From Leptospira bandrabouensis (GTDB lineage Bacteria; Spirochaetota; Leptospiria; Leptospirales; Leptospiraceae), in contig NZ_RQHT01000003.1 in assembly GCF_004770905.1 (NCBI RefSeq), forward strand, positions 62,001-126,000: a DNA stretch of 64,000 nucleotides, written 5' to 3'. Both the position numbers and the translations under genes were made by a program. The notes below the pieces were generated by a model. The model searched no databases and was not told the origin of the DNA. It saw nothing but the letters and a program-made list of their open reading frames with translations. The first letter of the stretch is position 1. Every line of letters begins with the position of its first letter. Positions 34,110 to 44,014 of this stretch are shown here, piece by piece.

Positions 34110-36026
34110 GGCATCGATCTCTGGATCTCTTCCGTAAAAATCGCGGAAAAGATCCATTGCGTTCCCAGAGCCACCTTTTTCTAAAACCGTTTTTCTGAAA
34201 TGGGCAGCATGTTCTAAATCGAAAACACCTTTATCGACAAACGAATAGTAGGCGTTCGCAGAAAGAAGTTCTGCCCATTTATAGGAATAATACCCTGCGG
34301 CATAACCACCGGCAAAGATATGAGTAAAAGAATTTTGAAATTTATTATAAGTTGGTGGGAATACAACTGAAAATTCTTTCCTGACTTGGTCTAAAATTTC
34401 CTGAACTCTAAACTCTGTTGGTTTTTCTAGATGGATCAACATATCAAACTTTGCAAATTCGATTTGTCTTACTACTCCCATTGCCGACATAAAGTTCTTG
34501 GCCTTTACCATAGTTTCAATATAAGAATTTGGAATTGGTTCCTTCGTTTGGTAATGTTTGGCGAAGAGTTCTAAAACTTTTGGTTCATAAGCAAAGTTTT
34601 CTAAAAACTGAGAAGGGAATTCCACGGCATCCCACTCAACCCCATTCACTCCACTGACAAAGGCTTCGTTGACACGAGAGAGGAGGTGGTGAAGGGCATG
34701 TCCCAATTCATGGAAGAGAGTGACCACATCGCTTGGTCGTAGAAGTGAAGGTTGTGTTTCAGTTGCTTTCGGGAAACTGGCTACAACAAAGGCAACAGGA
34801 AGTTCTCTTTTTCCCGTTTCATCTTGAAAATGAGGTTTCCAATTGTGCATCCATGCCCCACCTTTTTTTTCGGTTCGGACTTCTAAATCTAAGTACAAAC
34901 GAGATCTGGTTTCTCCATCTACGACTAAGTCATAACAGAGGACAGACGGTTCCCAGACGGAAGTGTTTACTTGTTTGAATTGGATTCCTAAAAGTTTTTC
35001 TAAAAATAAAAAGGTTCCTTGGATGACTGTTTCTTTTTCAAGGTACGGCCGATAAATTTCCTCATCATAAGAAAAGGATTCCTTTTTTAATTTTTCAGAG
35101 AAATAGGTAAGGTCCCAAGGTTCTAAATCATTGTGGCCGAGTTTCTTTGCAAAATTTTTAATTTCATTTAACTCTTGTAAAGCGATTGGTTTTGCTTTTT
35201 TCCCCAAATGGTCCAAAAACTCTATTACTTGTTCTGGAGTATCAGCTACTTTGGTAGCCAAACTCAAATGAGAAAAAGTAGGAAAACCAAGGAGTTTTGC
35301 TTCCTTGTCACGAAGTTCTAATATTTCCTCCATTAGTTTTCCATTTTCTGGCGCCCTTGTACAATACCCATCATAGAGTTTTTTTCGAATTTCTCTATTT
35401 TGTCCGTAGGTCATATAAGCAATGTAAGATGGGAATTGTAAGGTGAATTTATATCTACCATCCTCCATTTTTGCTGAAATTTTATCACTTTCAGGAAGAC
35501 CTTCTACATCGGCTTCTGTGAGATAGAGTGCAAAAGCATTGGTTGCATTTAAAACATTCTGAGAAAATTGGTTGGAAAGGTCAGACAAACGAACCCGAAT
35601 TTCCTTTAAGGCATTTTTGGTATCGGTACTAAGCCCCACCCCTGACAAACGGAAGTCACGAATTTCATTTTCTAAAACTTTAGAAGCTTCTTGGTTCAAA
35701 TTAGGTTCCGTGGATTGAATTTTTAATAGTGTAGAAAAAATCTCTTCGTTTTGGCCAAGGTCCGTATAATACTCGCTAAGTTTTGGTAATAACCTGCTAT
35801 AGATAGTTTGGCTTTCTTCGTTATTTTTTACAGAATTGAGATGGGAAATTTCTGTAACCAGGTCTCCCAGTTCTGTTTGGATTCTTTGGTAGGGTTTAAC
35901 AAAGTTTTGAAACGTAGGTTTGTCTATTTGTAATATGGATTGAATGAAACTTTTGTTGGACTCCATTTTTTCTAAAATGGCAGATTCTTTTTTTGGAAGA
36001 TTTTCAGAATGAAATTCAGGAAACAT
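34080..36026 (-). CDS. M3 family oligopeptidase (oligopeptidase A type)
   Basis: About 648 residues from the ATG at 36026; the longer frame upstream of it overlaps the divergent gene and does not look coding. Zinc site HELGH in VTLFHELGHALHHLLSRV, with the third ligand region GVNGVEWDAVEFPSQFLENF. The rest matches M3A thimet/PrlC-type peptidases (LRDKEAKLLGFPTF; HIFAGGYAAGYYSYKWAE). No signal peptide, so it degrades short peptides in the cytoplasm. Confidence 0.94.
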   Translation of the reverse strand: MFPEFHSENLPKKESAILEKMESNKSFIQSILQIDKPTFQNFVKPYQRIQTELGDLVTEISHLNSVKNNEESQTIYSRLLPKLSEYYTDLGQNEEIFSTLLKIQSTEPNLNQEASKVLENEIRDFRLSGVGLSTDTKNALKEIRVRLSDLSNQFSQNVLNATNAFALYLTEADVEGLPESDKISAKMEDGRYKFTLQFPSYIAYMTYGQNREIRKKLYDGYCTRAPENGKLMEEILELRDKEAKLLGFPTFSHLSLATKVADTPEQVIEFLDHLGKKAKPIALQELNEIKNFAKKLGHNDLEPWDLTYFSEKLKKESFSYDEEIYRPYLEKETVIQGTFLFLEKLLGIQFKQVNTSVWEPSVLCYDLVVDGETRSRLYLDLEVRTEKKGGAWMHNWKPHFQDETGKRELPVAFVVASFPKATETQPSLLRPSDVVTLFHELGHALHHLLSRVNEAFVSGVNGVEWDAVEFPSQFLENFAYEPKVLELFAKHYQTKEPIPNSYIETMVKAKNFMSAMGVVRQIEFAKFDMLIHLEKPTEFRVQEILDQVRKEFSVVFPPTYNKFQNSFTHIFAGGYAAGYYSYKWAELLSANAYYSFVDKGVFDLEHAAHFRKTVLEKGGSGNAMDLFRDFYGRDPEIDALLRLNGIAA

Positions 36027-36093
36027 AGTGGCCTCTATTGTTTTAGACTCGATTTCAATTAGTTCTCTGTCAGTTTGGAAGTAGAGGGAAAGG

Positions 36094-36498
36094 ATGCCAC
36101 CGGAAAAAAGTAAAATTGTTTTCTTTGATGGGGTTTGCCATTTGTGTATGGGTTCGGTCCAGTTTCTATTGAAACACAACCAAAAAGAAAATTTATATTT
36201 TTCGGCGATTGGTTCTGATGTTTTCCATTCTCTAATCTCCATAAACATGGTTTCCAAACTCCCCGATAGTATCCTCTATTGGAAGGAAGGGGAGATATAC
36301 GCAGAATCTGATGCTATTTTGCAATTGGTTCTTGAATTAAAATTTCCTTGGTTTTTGTTGTATGGATTTAGGTTCGTTCCTCGTTTTATTAGAAACTTTC
36401 TCTATAGGTACATTGCCAAACATAGGTACCATTGGTTTGGTAAAGCAGAAACCTGTATGATCCCTTCACCAAACCTTAAAAAACGATTTTTGAATTAG
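36094..36498 (+). CDS. DCC family thiol-disulfide oxidoreductase-like protein (DUF393)
   Basis: A 134-residue protein with the DCC family signature FFDGVCHLCMGSV near the N-terminus (the DxxCxxC motif) and the family's middle segment DSILYWKEGEIYAESDAIL. The fold is thioredoxin-like; activity is uncertain. Its 3' end overlaps the convergent glycosyltransferase by four bases. The gene starts 68 bases from the divergent M3 peptidase. Confidence 0.88.
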   Translation: MPPEKSKIVFFDGVCHLCMGSVQFLLKHNQKENLYFSAIGSDVFHSLISINMVSKLPDSILYWKEGEIYAESDAILQLVLELKFPWFLLYGFRFVPRFIRNFLYRYIAKHRYHWFGKAETCMIPSPNLKKRFLN

Positions 36499-38033
36499 TT
36501 CTCCTTCGTTTTCACAAGCCTTAGGTTTAGTTTTTTATTACGATCGTAGGCAAAAATCGAAAACGGCTCTCCGATTGTTTCCCATCCAAGTCCTAATCCT
36601 TTCCAAAGTAAAAAATCGGATTCAGTGACAAGGAGATAACCCTTTGTTGTTTGGATTTCTTCCCAGGTAATTTCTTGGATCGGCCTGTGGTAATAATAAG
36701 CAAAACTGGGAATTCCAAGACCACCAAAAGAATGTAAGGTTTCGTTCGGAGGAATTAAATTTTGGATTGAAGCCGCAGTCTTCTTTGTATCCATTCGGAG
36801 TTCCGAAAACTTCGGAAGGATGATAAAAGAAAAAACAGCAATCATAATCAACGCAACTGTCAGATACAATCGAAACATATAGATTTGATTGTGTTTTCTG
36901 GAAAGTTGGTCACCGAGGATGATGGCAAGGATAGGATAAGCAGACAAAGGATAAGAAGGAAGTTTACTGGCCAAACATTCATAAAAGATCCAAGAAAATC
37001 CAAGTCCTATTAGTAAAAACCGTTTTGGTGTAAAATGGGAATCGATTCCTTTCCAATTCCAAGGAAGTAGGTTTTTAAAAAGTTTTAAACCTCCCGTTTT
37101 TAAATAGGCAAACAATTTCCATCCATATTCATTTAAAAAGGAAAGATAAATTCGAGTCCAAGGAAAAAGTGTTATAACAAATAACATAAGATAGGTGCCA
37201 GGAGGACCTGATTGTCCAAATACTGGATCTGTAGCCCTTCGGAAAATATACCAATCCAACATCCATCGGATGAGAACCCCATTGTCTTTTTGCCAAGAAA
37301 AATATCCCCAAAGAAGAAGGGGAGTAAGAGAAACAGGTAACCATAAAAATGGATTCAGTTTCCACACCCTAAAACGGATTTGGTTGATACTCAAAAGAAG
37401 GACACAAGTTCCCCCAAGGAAAATAAGGATTGGTGGTCCTTTTACAAGTAGTCCCAAACTTACAGAAAGCCAAAACAAAAATACAAATCTTATTTTATTA
37501 GATAAAATCCAATGGTAAAGCGATACAAAACCTAACATACTAAAGAAAACTAAAAGGGAATCCACTAAGGCAATTTTTCCGTTTAAAGGAAAATACAATG
37601 AAAAACTTAAGATACTGAAAGCATAAAGTGCGGTTCTCTGCCCGTACATAACATTTGTAAGATGGTATGTTAACAAACTTGTCCCTAAAATACAAAGAGC
37701 CGGGAACATTCGTAAAACCCATTCTGTAGGGCCGAAAATCTGGAAAAGAAAAGAGGTAATCCAAAAATGGAGAGGTGGCTTTCTGTGTGGTGTTGAATAA
37801 GGGAAGTCCATGGTCAGGTAGTCCCCCGTTTCCATCATGGACCTAGAAAACCCTGCATAGGCTGCCTCGTCTTGGTCGACCAGGGGTGAGGAATTCCCAT
37901 AAAATAAAAAAACTACTAGTACAGAAAGTAGGAAAAGGAAGGTGCGGTGGACAGAAAAGAATTTCACAGTCTCACGAGAGAAATACCTATCTTGTTTGTC
38001 AAAGCAGAAATGAACCCTAGCTTTTGTATTCAT
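36495..38033 (-). CDS. ArnT/PMT-type membrane glycosyltransferase (GT39/GT83)
   Basis: A 512-residue protein with at least ten membrane helices. The first periplasmic loop has the catalytic acidic pair LVDQDEAAYAGFSRSM, and the downstream HRKPPLHFW fits the ArnT-type pattern (DETRYA and later KPPL). Such enzymes use polyprenyl-phosphate sugars and modify lipid A or proteins outside the membrane. The N-terminal 22 residues before the GTG at 37967 look unusual; that GTG (KFFSVHRTFLFLL) may be the real start. The gene stands alone; acceptor and sugar cannot be told. Confidence 0.85.
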   Translation of the reverse strand: MNTKARVHFCFDKQDRYFSRETVKFFSVHRTFLFLLSVLVVFLFYGNSSPLVDQDEAAYAGFSRSMMETGDYLTMDFPYSTPHRKPPLHFWITSFLFQIFGPTEWVLRMFPALCILGTSLLTYHLTNVMYGQRTALYAFSILSFSLYFPLNGKIALVDSLLVFFSMLGFVSLYHWILSNKIRFVFLFWLSVSLGLLVKGPPILIFLGGTCVLLLSINQIRFRVWKLNPFLWLPVSLTPLLLWGYFSWQKDNGVLIRWMLDWYIFRRATDPVFGQSGPPGTYLMLFVITLFPWTRIYLSFLNEYGWKLFAYLKTGGLKLFKNLLPWNWKGIDSHFTPKRFLLIGLGFSWIFYECLASKLPSYPLSAYPILAIILGDQLSRKHNQIYMFRLYLTVALIMIAVFSFIILPKFSELRMDTKKTAASIQNLIPPNETLHSFGGLGIPSFAYYYHRPIQEITWEEIQTTKGYLLVTESDFLLWKGLGLGWETIGEPFSIFAYDRNKKLNLRLVKTKEN

Positions 38034-38085
38034 TTTGTAACAAAACTGGAATCAAATTGGAAAGAAAGATAGATAGAGTTTTTTT

Positions 38086-39234
38086 ATGCTTTTCAATGTT
38101 CCAGGATCCATTGCTTATTCAGACCATCAAACAGCAGTGCGTCCCTCTCTATGGAAGTACAGGTACATTCTGATTTTGTTATCATTGCTTGGGATATTGA
38201 CTTGTTACCAATTAGCGGTTGTTTTACTCCTTAGGAAGACGATTGTTTTGCCAGCATCCTCCTTTCAAGGTTCAAAAATTGTAAATCCATACCAAAATTG
38301 GAATGGGGAAGGTCAGGAAAAAATCTCCCTACATACCCATTCCAATGAAGTATGGTTTACTCCCGAAAGACATACTGTAAAAGAAATTCAATCCGAATAC
38401 AAACGAGAGGGTTTTTCGAATCTTGCTATCACTGATTATGGTCAGGTATCCGAAACTGACAATCCAGATTACATTCGAGGAATGGAATGGGGACAAAATT
38501 TAAAAAAACGGCACCTACTCGCCATTGGGATTAAGAAGTCTTTTTATGATTATTTTCCTGTTTATGCGAGTCGCGAAAATTTAAATTGGGTGATGGATCG
38601 TATGAAAAAGTTAGGTGGATATGTGATTGTCTCGCATCCAAAACTTTTTGATTCGTTTTCCAGAGAAGAACTAATGGCCATCGATGGATTTCAGGCAGTG
38701 GAAGTATATTCACCGTTTGGCGATGATCCAAAAATTTTGGATTCTCTTCTTAGCCAAGGACGAAACATACATTGTATGGCAAGTGATGACTTACATTATT
38801 TTCCAGAAAATTCCATCAAAAGTTTTGACCAACCTTTTTGGAAAGATTTGATTCAAACTTTAGGAAACCAAAGATCTAGAAAGGGAGAGAGTTTTTTGCG
38901 TTATATTGTTACAGAGGAAGGTAAAAAGGACCAAGCTTCTGTAATCGCTTCGCTACATTCTGGATCCTTTTATTGTGTGAAAAAATTTTTTCAAGGAGCG
39001 GATGATCCTAAGGTTCCAAAAATTTTTGTGACAAAAGAGAATACCATCCAAGTGAATTCTAAGGAAAGGTATTTGGAGATTCGTTTTATAGGACAAAAAG
39101 GGGAAGTGTTACAAGTAAACCCTGACACAAACAGAGCTGAGTATCGTTTCCAAGATAAAGATTCTTATGTGAGGTTGGAGATGATTGCCCTTACAGGTTC
39201 TATCCTCTCCAACGCTATTTACCGAAGTAATTAA
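38086..39234 (+). CDS. Membrane-anchored PHP-domain phosphoesterase
   Basis: A 382-residue protein with one membrane helix (about residues 25-50) and an external PHP-type metallo-phosphoesterase domain. The first metal motif is ISLHTHSNEVWFTPE (HxH), the central acid is near NLAITDYGQ, then VIVSHPKLF and SDDLHYF supply the remaining His and Asp ligands. PHP phosphoesterases hydrolyse phosphate esters; substrate unknown. The C-terminal 100 residues form an added beta-rich domain. Divergent from the glycosyltransferase, so both may be cell-envelope functions. Confidence 0.82.
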   Translation: MLFNVPGSIAYSDHQTAVRPSLWKYRYILILLSLLGILTCYQLAVVLLLRKTIVLPASSFQGSKIVNPYQNWNGEGQEKISLHTHSNEVWFTPERHTVKEIQSEYKREGFSNLAITDYGQVSETDNPDYIRGMEWGQNLKKRHLLAIGIKKSFYDYFPVYASRENLNWVMDRMKKLGGYVIVSHPKLFDSFSREELMAIDGFQAVEVYSPFGDDPKILDSLLSQGRNIHCMASDDLHYFPENSIKSFDQPFWKDLIQTLGNQRSRKGESFLRYIVTEEGKKDQASVIASLHSGSFYCVKKFFQGADDPKVPKIFVTKENTIQVNSKERYLEIRFIGQKGEVLQVNPDTNRAEYRFQDKDSYVRLEMIALTGSILSNAIYRSN

Positions 39235-39249
39235 ATTATAACTGTATCC

Positions 39250-40449
39250 TTATTTGAATTTTAAGTTTTGGTCACTACCATCAAAGGTATCTAAAAAGGC
39301 TTGCGATGTGGTTTCGTATTGTTTTACAGTACCGAGACCAGTTTGTCCTGCGATACTAGCACCAAACGCAACGTAGGTACGTAAAAATGCATCATCCACA
39401 GACATAAAGTCAGAACCACCTATGGTGGGACTTGGATAGTCAGAGGGAACCTCTCCCGCAGAGAGTTGGTCTGTTACATACCCATTCACATTAAAAATTC
39501 CATAAGAAAGTTTTATACCCAAATTACAGATAGTTTCATGTTTTGTAGCTGCCGTAGTGTAAGTTGCTTTGGCTGTAGTTTGGAAAGGAGAATCAAACTT
39601 TTGCATATAGGCAAGCACATAGTAAAGGTTGTCTGTCGCCGTTCCTAGTTGCGAATTACACTGGGACTTTAAATTTTCAAGTGCTGTGGCATTGGCTGGA
39701 TTGAGGCTTTTTAGTTTGGTAAAACTCAACCGAACTACAGAACGAAAACATAGTTGCCTACCTGCATCCACTTCGGTTAAAACCACTCTTCCATGTTTAC
39801 TAATCCAAGCGGCATTTTCTGGACCATTCCTCCAGGTATAAGTTTGGAATTTGGTTCCATATACAGAGTCGTTAGCAGTATAACTTTCAGTGATGACATC
39901 TCCAACCGTTGCAAATTGGGTACTTCCAAAATCAACCAAGCGGTAATAAATCAAAGCACCATCATTACCAAGAGTAGTATTGGGATCATCAAAGAACAAC
40001 TGTAAGGAGGGAGTGGAGGCTCCAGTTTTTGTGATTTGAAAAAAATGATTAAAATCTTTGGTTCCTGTATAAGCAGTGGAACTCACACCCGTTGTCGGAG
40101 TACTGATTTTGATGGTTAGTGTTGCCGAACCAAATCCATTTAAGTTGATATTGTTTAAGACTTCATTTCGTGGGGAAGAGTTATTAAAGTAACCAGCGTT
40201 TTTTAAACCGAGGATAAGATTGTCAATGATACCAGAGTTGCCACGAGCCCAAGTGGCAGATTGGCGCACAAAACCCCAGTTATCTGCACTTGTGGCCGAC
40301 CAAAGTTTTTCTGAACCAAATCCAAATTGGATGGCCCCTCCCAAAATTTGACTCAAGTTTATCTTCGGGTCTAAACGAGTGAACTTGTTGAAATCGGAAA
40401 CCTGGAAACTCATTCCAAGAAAAATCATTGTATATAAAAATTTTTTCAT
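39250..40449 (-). CDS. Exported protein, function unknown
   Basis: A 399-residue protein with a short signal-like N-terminus (MKKFLYTMIFLGMSFQVSD). The body is Thr/Ser/Asn-rich with many beta-type segments (ALIYYRLVDFGSTQFATVGD, KFQTYTWRNGPENAAW) and two Cys in ETICNLG and KSQCNSQ. Not recognised. Starts 3 bases after the small lipoprotein gene, so it is the last gene of a four-gene minus-strand operon that starts with a FecR-domain protein. Confidence 0.65.
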   Translation of the reverse strand: MKKFLYTMIFLGMSFQVSDFNKFTRLDPKINLSQILGGAIQFGFGSEKLWSATSADNWGFVRQSATWARGNSGIIDNLILGLKNAGYFNNSSPRNEVLNNINLNGFGSATLTIKISTPTTGVSSTAYTGTKDFNHFFQITKTGASTPSLQLFFDDPNTTLGNDGALIYYRLVDFGSTQFATVGDVITESYTANDSVYGTKFQTYTWRNGPENAAWISKHGRVVLTEVDAGRQLCFRSVVRLSFTKLKSLNPANATALENLKSQCNSQLGTATDNLYYVLAYMQKFDSPFQTTAKATYTTAATKHETICNLGIKLSYGIFNVNGYVTDQLSAGEVPSDYPSPTIGGSDFMSVDDAFLRTYVAFGASIAGQTGLGTVKQYETTSQAFLDTFDGSDQNLKFK

Positions 40450-40452
40450 GGT

Positions 40453-40653
40453 TTATTCCGCAATTCCTTTGGGAATACAGATAGTGAATCCAGATTTTGG
40501 CCCAGAGCATCCGGCTGATTGGCTGTTTGCCCAAAGCAAAAGTAGGAATGCGTTTAGCATATCCTCTTCTTTTTTATCTTTTTTGAATAATGAACAAGTG
40601 ACGAGTGTTGTGAGTCCTAAAATGGCAATGGATTTAAGGAGGAAATTTCTCAT
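40453..40653 (-). CDS. Small lipoprotein
   Basis: A 66-residue lipoprotein (TTLVTC, Cys20). Mature part is Lys-rich then Leu/Ala/Trp-rich (NAFLLLLWANSQSAGC) with a GCSGPK...FTICIPKG ending containing two more cysteines. No family recognised. It lies 3 bases from the following exported-protein gene and 40 bases after the DUF4384 gene, in the same operon. Confidence 0.65.
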   Translation of the reverse strand: MRNFLLKSIAILGLTTLVTCSLFKKDKKEEDMLNAFLLLLWANSQSAGCSGPKSGFTICIPKGIAE

Positions 40654-40693
40654 ACTTACGGATTACAATCAGTATGAGAGTTTTTTGCAAGGA

Positions 40694-41614
40694 TTATCTA
40701 GAGATGGTTTGGTATTCCCATTCCATCACAGGACTTTGTACAATAGAGGCCGTAATGGTTTGCGAACCAATCATAGGTCTAACTCCAGATTTAGTGCCAG
40801 TGATCGCGGGAGGTAGGATCTTATAAAATGAATCTTCTCTTTTGCTGCGGAGTTGAAACTCTTTCCATTCTTCACGAGAAGCAAAGGCGCGGATGCGATC
40901 TTTGGAAGGAGTGGTGGATGCCTTAAATGAAATTCGTTTATCGGGAATGGTCACTTTGTCACCCTTACGGATAAAGTTATCGTTTTGGAATTGGTTCGGG
41001 AAAAGTAGAACCGGTTCTCCTTTTTGGTTTTCAGGGACTAATACCACATAAACGAAATTATCCTCAGCTGCCTCAATTTCAAAACGAATCGGTTCACCTG
41101 CCACATAAGTAGGTTTTAAAGAATTGATTTTGAGTTGGGAATTGGATCCTGAACCTGTTTCCGACAATGCTAAGTAAATATTTTTTTTGTCTAAAAAACC
41201 TAGAAAGTCGAAAACCAAAGTTTTGGAGAGACTTTCAGGAAGGGAGTTGCGGTATTCCAATTTTTGTTGGAGGACATCCACAAAGGAAATCACTGCCTGT
41301 CCATCTTCTGTGGAAATGAGAGCCAGTTTATCTACATCGTTCAGTTTTTGCAAAACTTCTGCTGACTTTCCAGAGGCAATTCCTTCTTTATCAAATTCCC
41401 AAACATTAGATTCAAAGTTCTTTATGGGAAGTGAAACTAATCCACGTCCTGTTGATTGGATTTGATCCTTCATAAAATCGCGAAGGATTAGGGTTTCCGC
41501 AGTTTGGTTGGTAACTTCCACTGCTATTTTGTATACGGGAAGCTTTCCTACTCGATCCGAAGAAAAGAGAGAAAGGGAAAGGAAGGCAGTTAAAATCCAA
41601 AATTGTTTCATCAT
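40694..41614 (-). CDS. DUF4384-containing exported protein
   Basis: A 306-residue protein with signal peptide (FWILTAFLSLSLFSS). The C-terminal half carries the DUF4384 pattern: PIRFEIEAAEDNFVYVVLV, then LLFPNQFQNDNFIRKGDKVTIPD. This module occurs in bacterial envelope proteins and signalling systems. The N-terminal half (residues 20-160) is similar to curli-type/LpoB-like alpha/beta folds only in general form. Its start overlaps the FecR-domain gene stop (ATGA), so the two are translated together. Confidence 0.75.
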   Translation of the reverse strand: MMKQFWILTAFLSLSLFSSDRVGKLPVYKIAVEVTNQTAETLILRDFMKDQIQSTGRGLVSLPIKNFESNVWEFDKEGIASGKSAEVLQKLNDVDKLALISTEDGQAVISFVDVLQQKLEYRNSLPESLSKTLVFDFLGFLDKKNIYLALSETGSGSNSQLKINSLKPTYVAGEPIRFEIEAAEDNFVYVVLVPENQKGEPVLLFPNQFQNDNFIRKGDKVTIPDKRISFKASTTPSKDRIRAFASREEWKEFQLRSKREDSFYKILPPAITGTKSGVRPMIGSQTITASIVQSPVMEWEYQTISR

Positions 41615-42339
41615 TCTTCTGTTTTTCCTTTATATTCATTCATCAATTGGTCGTTTTTTTCATACTGATCTTTGATTCGTTGGTAGTTTTCTTCTTTGAT
41701 GGCTTTGAATTCTTGGAAAATTCGCATTTTCTCTTTTACAAATTCATCTAAAATTTGTTTCTTCAGTTCTTTGCCGGAGACAAGGACCTCTTCGTTTTCT
41801 TTCACAAGAGTTTCTTTTCCTTTTTTGTCTGGGCTTACGGCAACAGTTCCTTCATTCACATAAACTCCCGTTTCCACATTGCTCAGTTCGTCATCAGTTC
41901 CTCCCGTATCTGGGGCAGCCGCTAAAAACTCAGTTCCTCTGACACCTGCCACAAAACTAGGATTTACCACTTTTAGTTGGTTTTGGCTTGGGACACCTGA
42001 TGCGGGTTTGTAAGCTTTTACAAATAACTTACCACCGACTAGTTTCAAAGTCGTTGCTTTGGATTTTGGATTGAGAAGGTCTTCAATTTGCATAGAAGTA
42101 AACTTGGAAAGACGGATGGTGGCTTGTGTGGCTAACTGGATTTCGCAGGTTCCGTCTTCTGTGGTGATGGTATCGCCTTTTTTTAGGATACTTCCTAACT
42201 TCACCGGTTCTTTGGCTTTTTTGAAACGTGGTCCTGAAAGGTAATTCTTTCCCTGGATGAAACTAACGATCCCCACTTCTTCGGCGGAGAGGGTGGCAGC
42301 AAATAAAAGGAACAAAACGGACACAGCGAATCGAATCAT
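41611..42339 (-). CDS. FecR-domain exported protein
   Basis: About 242 residues from the ATG at 42339 (signal peptide FAVSVLFLLFAATLSAEE). The FecR domain is clear: GSILKKGDTITTEDGTCEIQL, followed by ATIRLSKFTSMQIEDLL, the GGKLFVKAYKP turn and VVNPSFVAGVRGTEFLAA. A long charged coiled-coil tail follows (EFVKEKMRIFQEFKAIKEENYQR). FecR domains sense or bind in the periplasm. First gene of a minus-strand operon, divergent from the ten-gene export operon, with 121 bases between them. Confidence 0.9.
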   Translation of the reverse strand: MIRFAVSVLFLLFAATLSAEEVGIVSFIQGKNYLSGPRFKKAKEPVKLGSILKKGDTITTEDGTCEIQLATQATIRLSKFTSMQIEDLLNPKSKATTLKLVGGKLFVKAYKPASGVPSQNQLKVVNPSFVAGVRGTEFLAAAPDTGGTDDELSNVETGVYVNEGTVAVSPDKKGKETLVKENEEVLVSGKELKKQILDEFVKEKMRIFQEFKAIKEENYQRIKDQYEKNDQLMNEYKGKTEE

Positions 42340-42460
42340 GCCACTTTTATAACTAAAATCCCCCTTCTTACAAGCCAAAAAACTAAAAAAAAAATTCAAA
42401 AAACCACTACAACCAAGGAGAAGGGGAACCAGAATTCTGATTTATCACCTATCTTCTGAT

Positions 42461-44014
42461 ATGTGGCATAAAATTTGGGTTCTCTATTTTTTTCTAGGAT
42501 TCCTTTCCCATCCCATGTATGCAAAGGGCAAATTATTATGGGAGGATTGTGTTTGGATTGGAATGGAGCGAAATGGTAATTTGGGTTTGGAACAAATTAG
42601 GTCTGAGATTTTTCCCATCCTTACCAAAGACAAATGGAAACAATACCTTCCCAAATTAGGAGTTCATTATTTTGGAATCTTTTCTAAAAACCAAGAACAA
42701 ATAGACCAAGAATATAGAGATGTTCGTCTACAAATCCAACAGCTACTTTATGATGGAGGAGAAACGGAAAGAGAAAAACAAAAAATAGAAATTCGAAGGT
42801 TAATTCATTCAGAAGAAAAAAAACTTTTACGCGAAAAGGTTTTTAAGTCGATTTCATTTTCTTATTTTAACTCAGTAAAACGAATCTTAGTTGATACTAT
42901 TTACCAACTAAGATGGGAACGTTTCCAATGGGAGGAGAAAAAACGAATACAGGAAAGTGAACTAGGTCTTTCTCCGAAAGGAGACTTGAACCAACGCAAA
43001 GTTTGGGAAGTAGAATTTCAATCTAAACAAATTCATTCTGATTCTGCTAAGAAACTTGCCCATCTGGAATTACAACAAGCGATGTCTTTAGATCCAGGTG
43101 TGAATATTATTTTGGAAATGGGACTTACGGAACGGATTCGGTTATATGATCCATTTTTAGTAACAAACTCTGCCGATAAAAATCATCCCATTCGAAAAAA
43201 AGCAAGATTGCAAATGGAACTTGCAGAGCTCGACCAAGAGAGTTTAGAGAATGATTGGAAACCTAAACTGATACTCGGTGGTTATGTTGGTAAAAATGGG
43301 AATGCGGGTTTCCCATTGCAGAATGAAATTTATGGATTGAGTTTTGGAGTTCAGGCCAACTTAGGAGGAACTAGTTTTCAAACCAATACACAAAATGGAA
43401 TCCAGTCGGAAGGAAATGGAATTCAAAGAATTCCGGGATATGGACCGCAACCAGTGGGACCTGGTGAAAATTCATTTCAAAGTGGATCTATAGGACTTTT
43501 TGATGATATAGGTCGCAATAAAAAAATCTTTGATTCAAAAATGAGTTTGTTACAAGCAAAATCTGAATGGAAACAATCAGAAATTTTAGTATTAAACCAA
43601 ATCCAATCGACAGAAATTAAATTAATAGAAATTTATAGAAAGTACAATCTGTACTTAGAAAATACAAAATCCAACTTTTATCAACATCGTTTGAGAAAGG
43701 AGGAAAGAAACCAAGGAATCATTTCAGAAATTGAGTATTTGAAATCTGAAGAAGAGATTTTTGTTGGTTTGGAAACCTTATTAGATCATTACTTTCAATA
43801 TATAACAAACGCACTCGAATTAGTTTTGTTACTTGGAGAAGATCCTTTTGATAATCGGTATTACAAACTAGAATCCAAAATTGTTCCAAGTGATCTTTCC
43901 ATGATCTTAGAAAATTGGAAACAGGATTTTTCCTCAGAAAATCGAAAAATAAACGAACCAAAATTGAAAAAACCTTACCCATTCTTAATGGAGGATCCGT
44001 ATGAAACTCGTTAA
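42461..44014 (+). CDS. TolC-like outer-membrane efflux protein
   Basis: A 517-residue protein, signal peptide ending at HPMYAKG. The layout is that of TolC/OEP channels: long amphipathic helices (EKQKIEIRRLIHSEEKKLL; WERFQWEEKKRIQESELG), short beta segments (KPKLILGGYVGKNGNAG, YGLSFGVQANLGG) and a second helical half ending LELVLLLGEDPFDNRYY. Sequence similarity to TolC is low, so the call rests on architecture and on its position at the head of an operon with adaptor and RND genes. No ribosome site is visible before the ATG, unlike its neighbours. It overlaps the next gene by 14 bases. Confidence 0.75.
   Translation: MWHKIWVLYFFLGFLSHPMYAKGKLLWEDCVWIGMERNGNLGLEQIRSEIFPILTKDKWKQYLPKLGVHYFGIFSKNQEQIDQEYRDVRLQIQQLLYDGGETEREKQKIEIRRLIHSEEKKLLREKVFKSISFSYFNSVKRILVDTIYQLRWERFQWEEKKRIQESELGLSPKGDLNQRKVWEVEFQSKQIHSDSAKKLAHLELQQAMSLDPGVNIILEMGLTERIRLYDPFLVTNSADKNHPIRKKARLQMELAELDQESLENDWKPKLILGGYVGKNGNAGFPLQNEIYGLSFGVQANLGGTSFQTNTQNGIQSEGNGIQRIPGYGPQPVGPGENSFQSGSIGLFDDIGRNKKIFDSKMSLLQAKSEWKQSEILVLNQIQSTEIKLIEIYRKYNLYLENTKSNFYQHRLRKEERNQGIISEIEYLKSEEEIFVGLETLLDHYFQYITNALELVLLLGEDPFDNRYYKLESKIVPSDLSMILENWKQDFSSENRKINEPKLKKPYPFLMEDPYETR

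Noticed and set aside
34733..34978. Open frame antisense to the M3 peptidase
   Set aside because: Shadow of a well-supported gene in another frame; no coding signs of its own.
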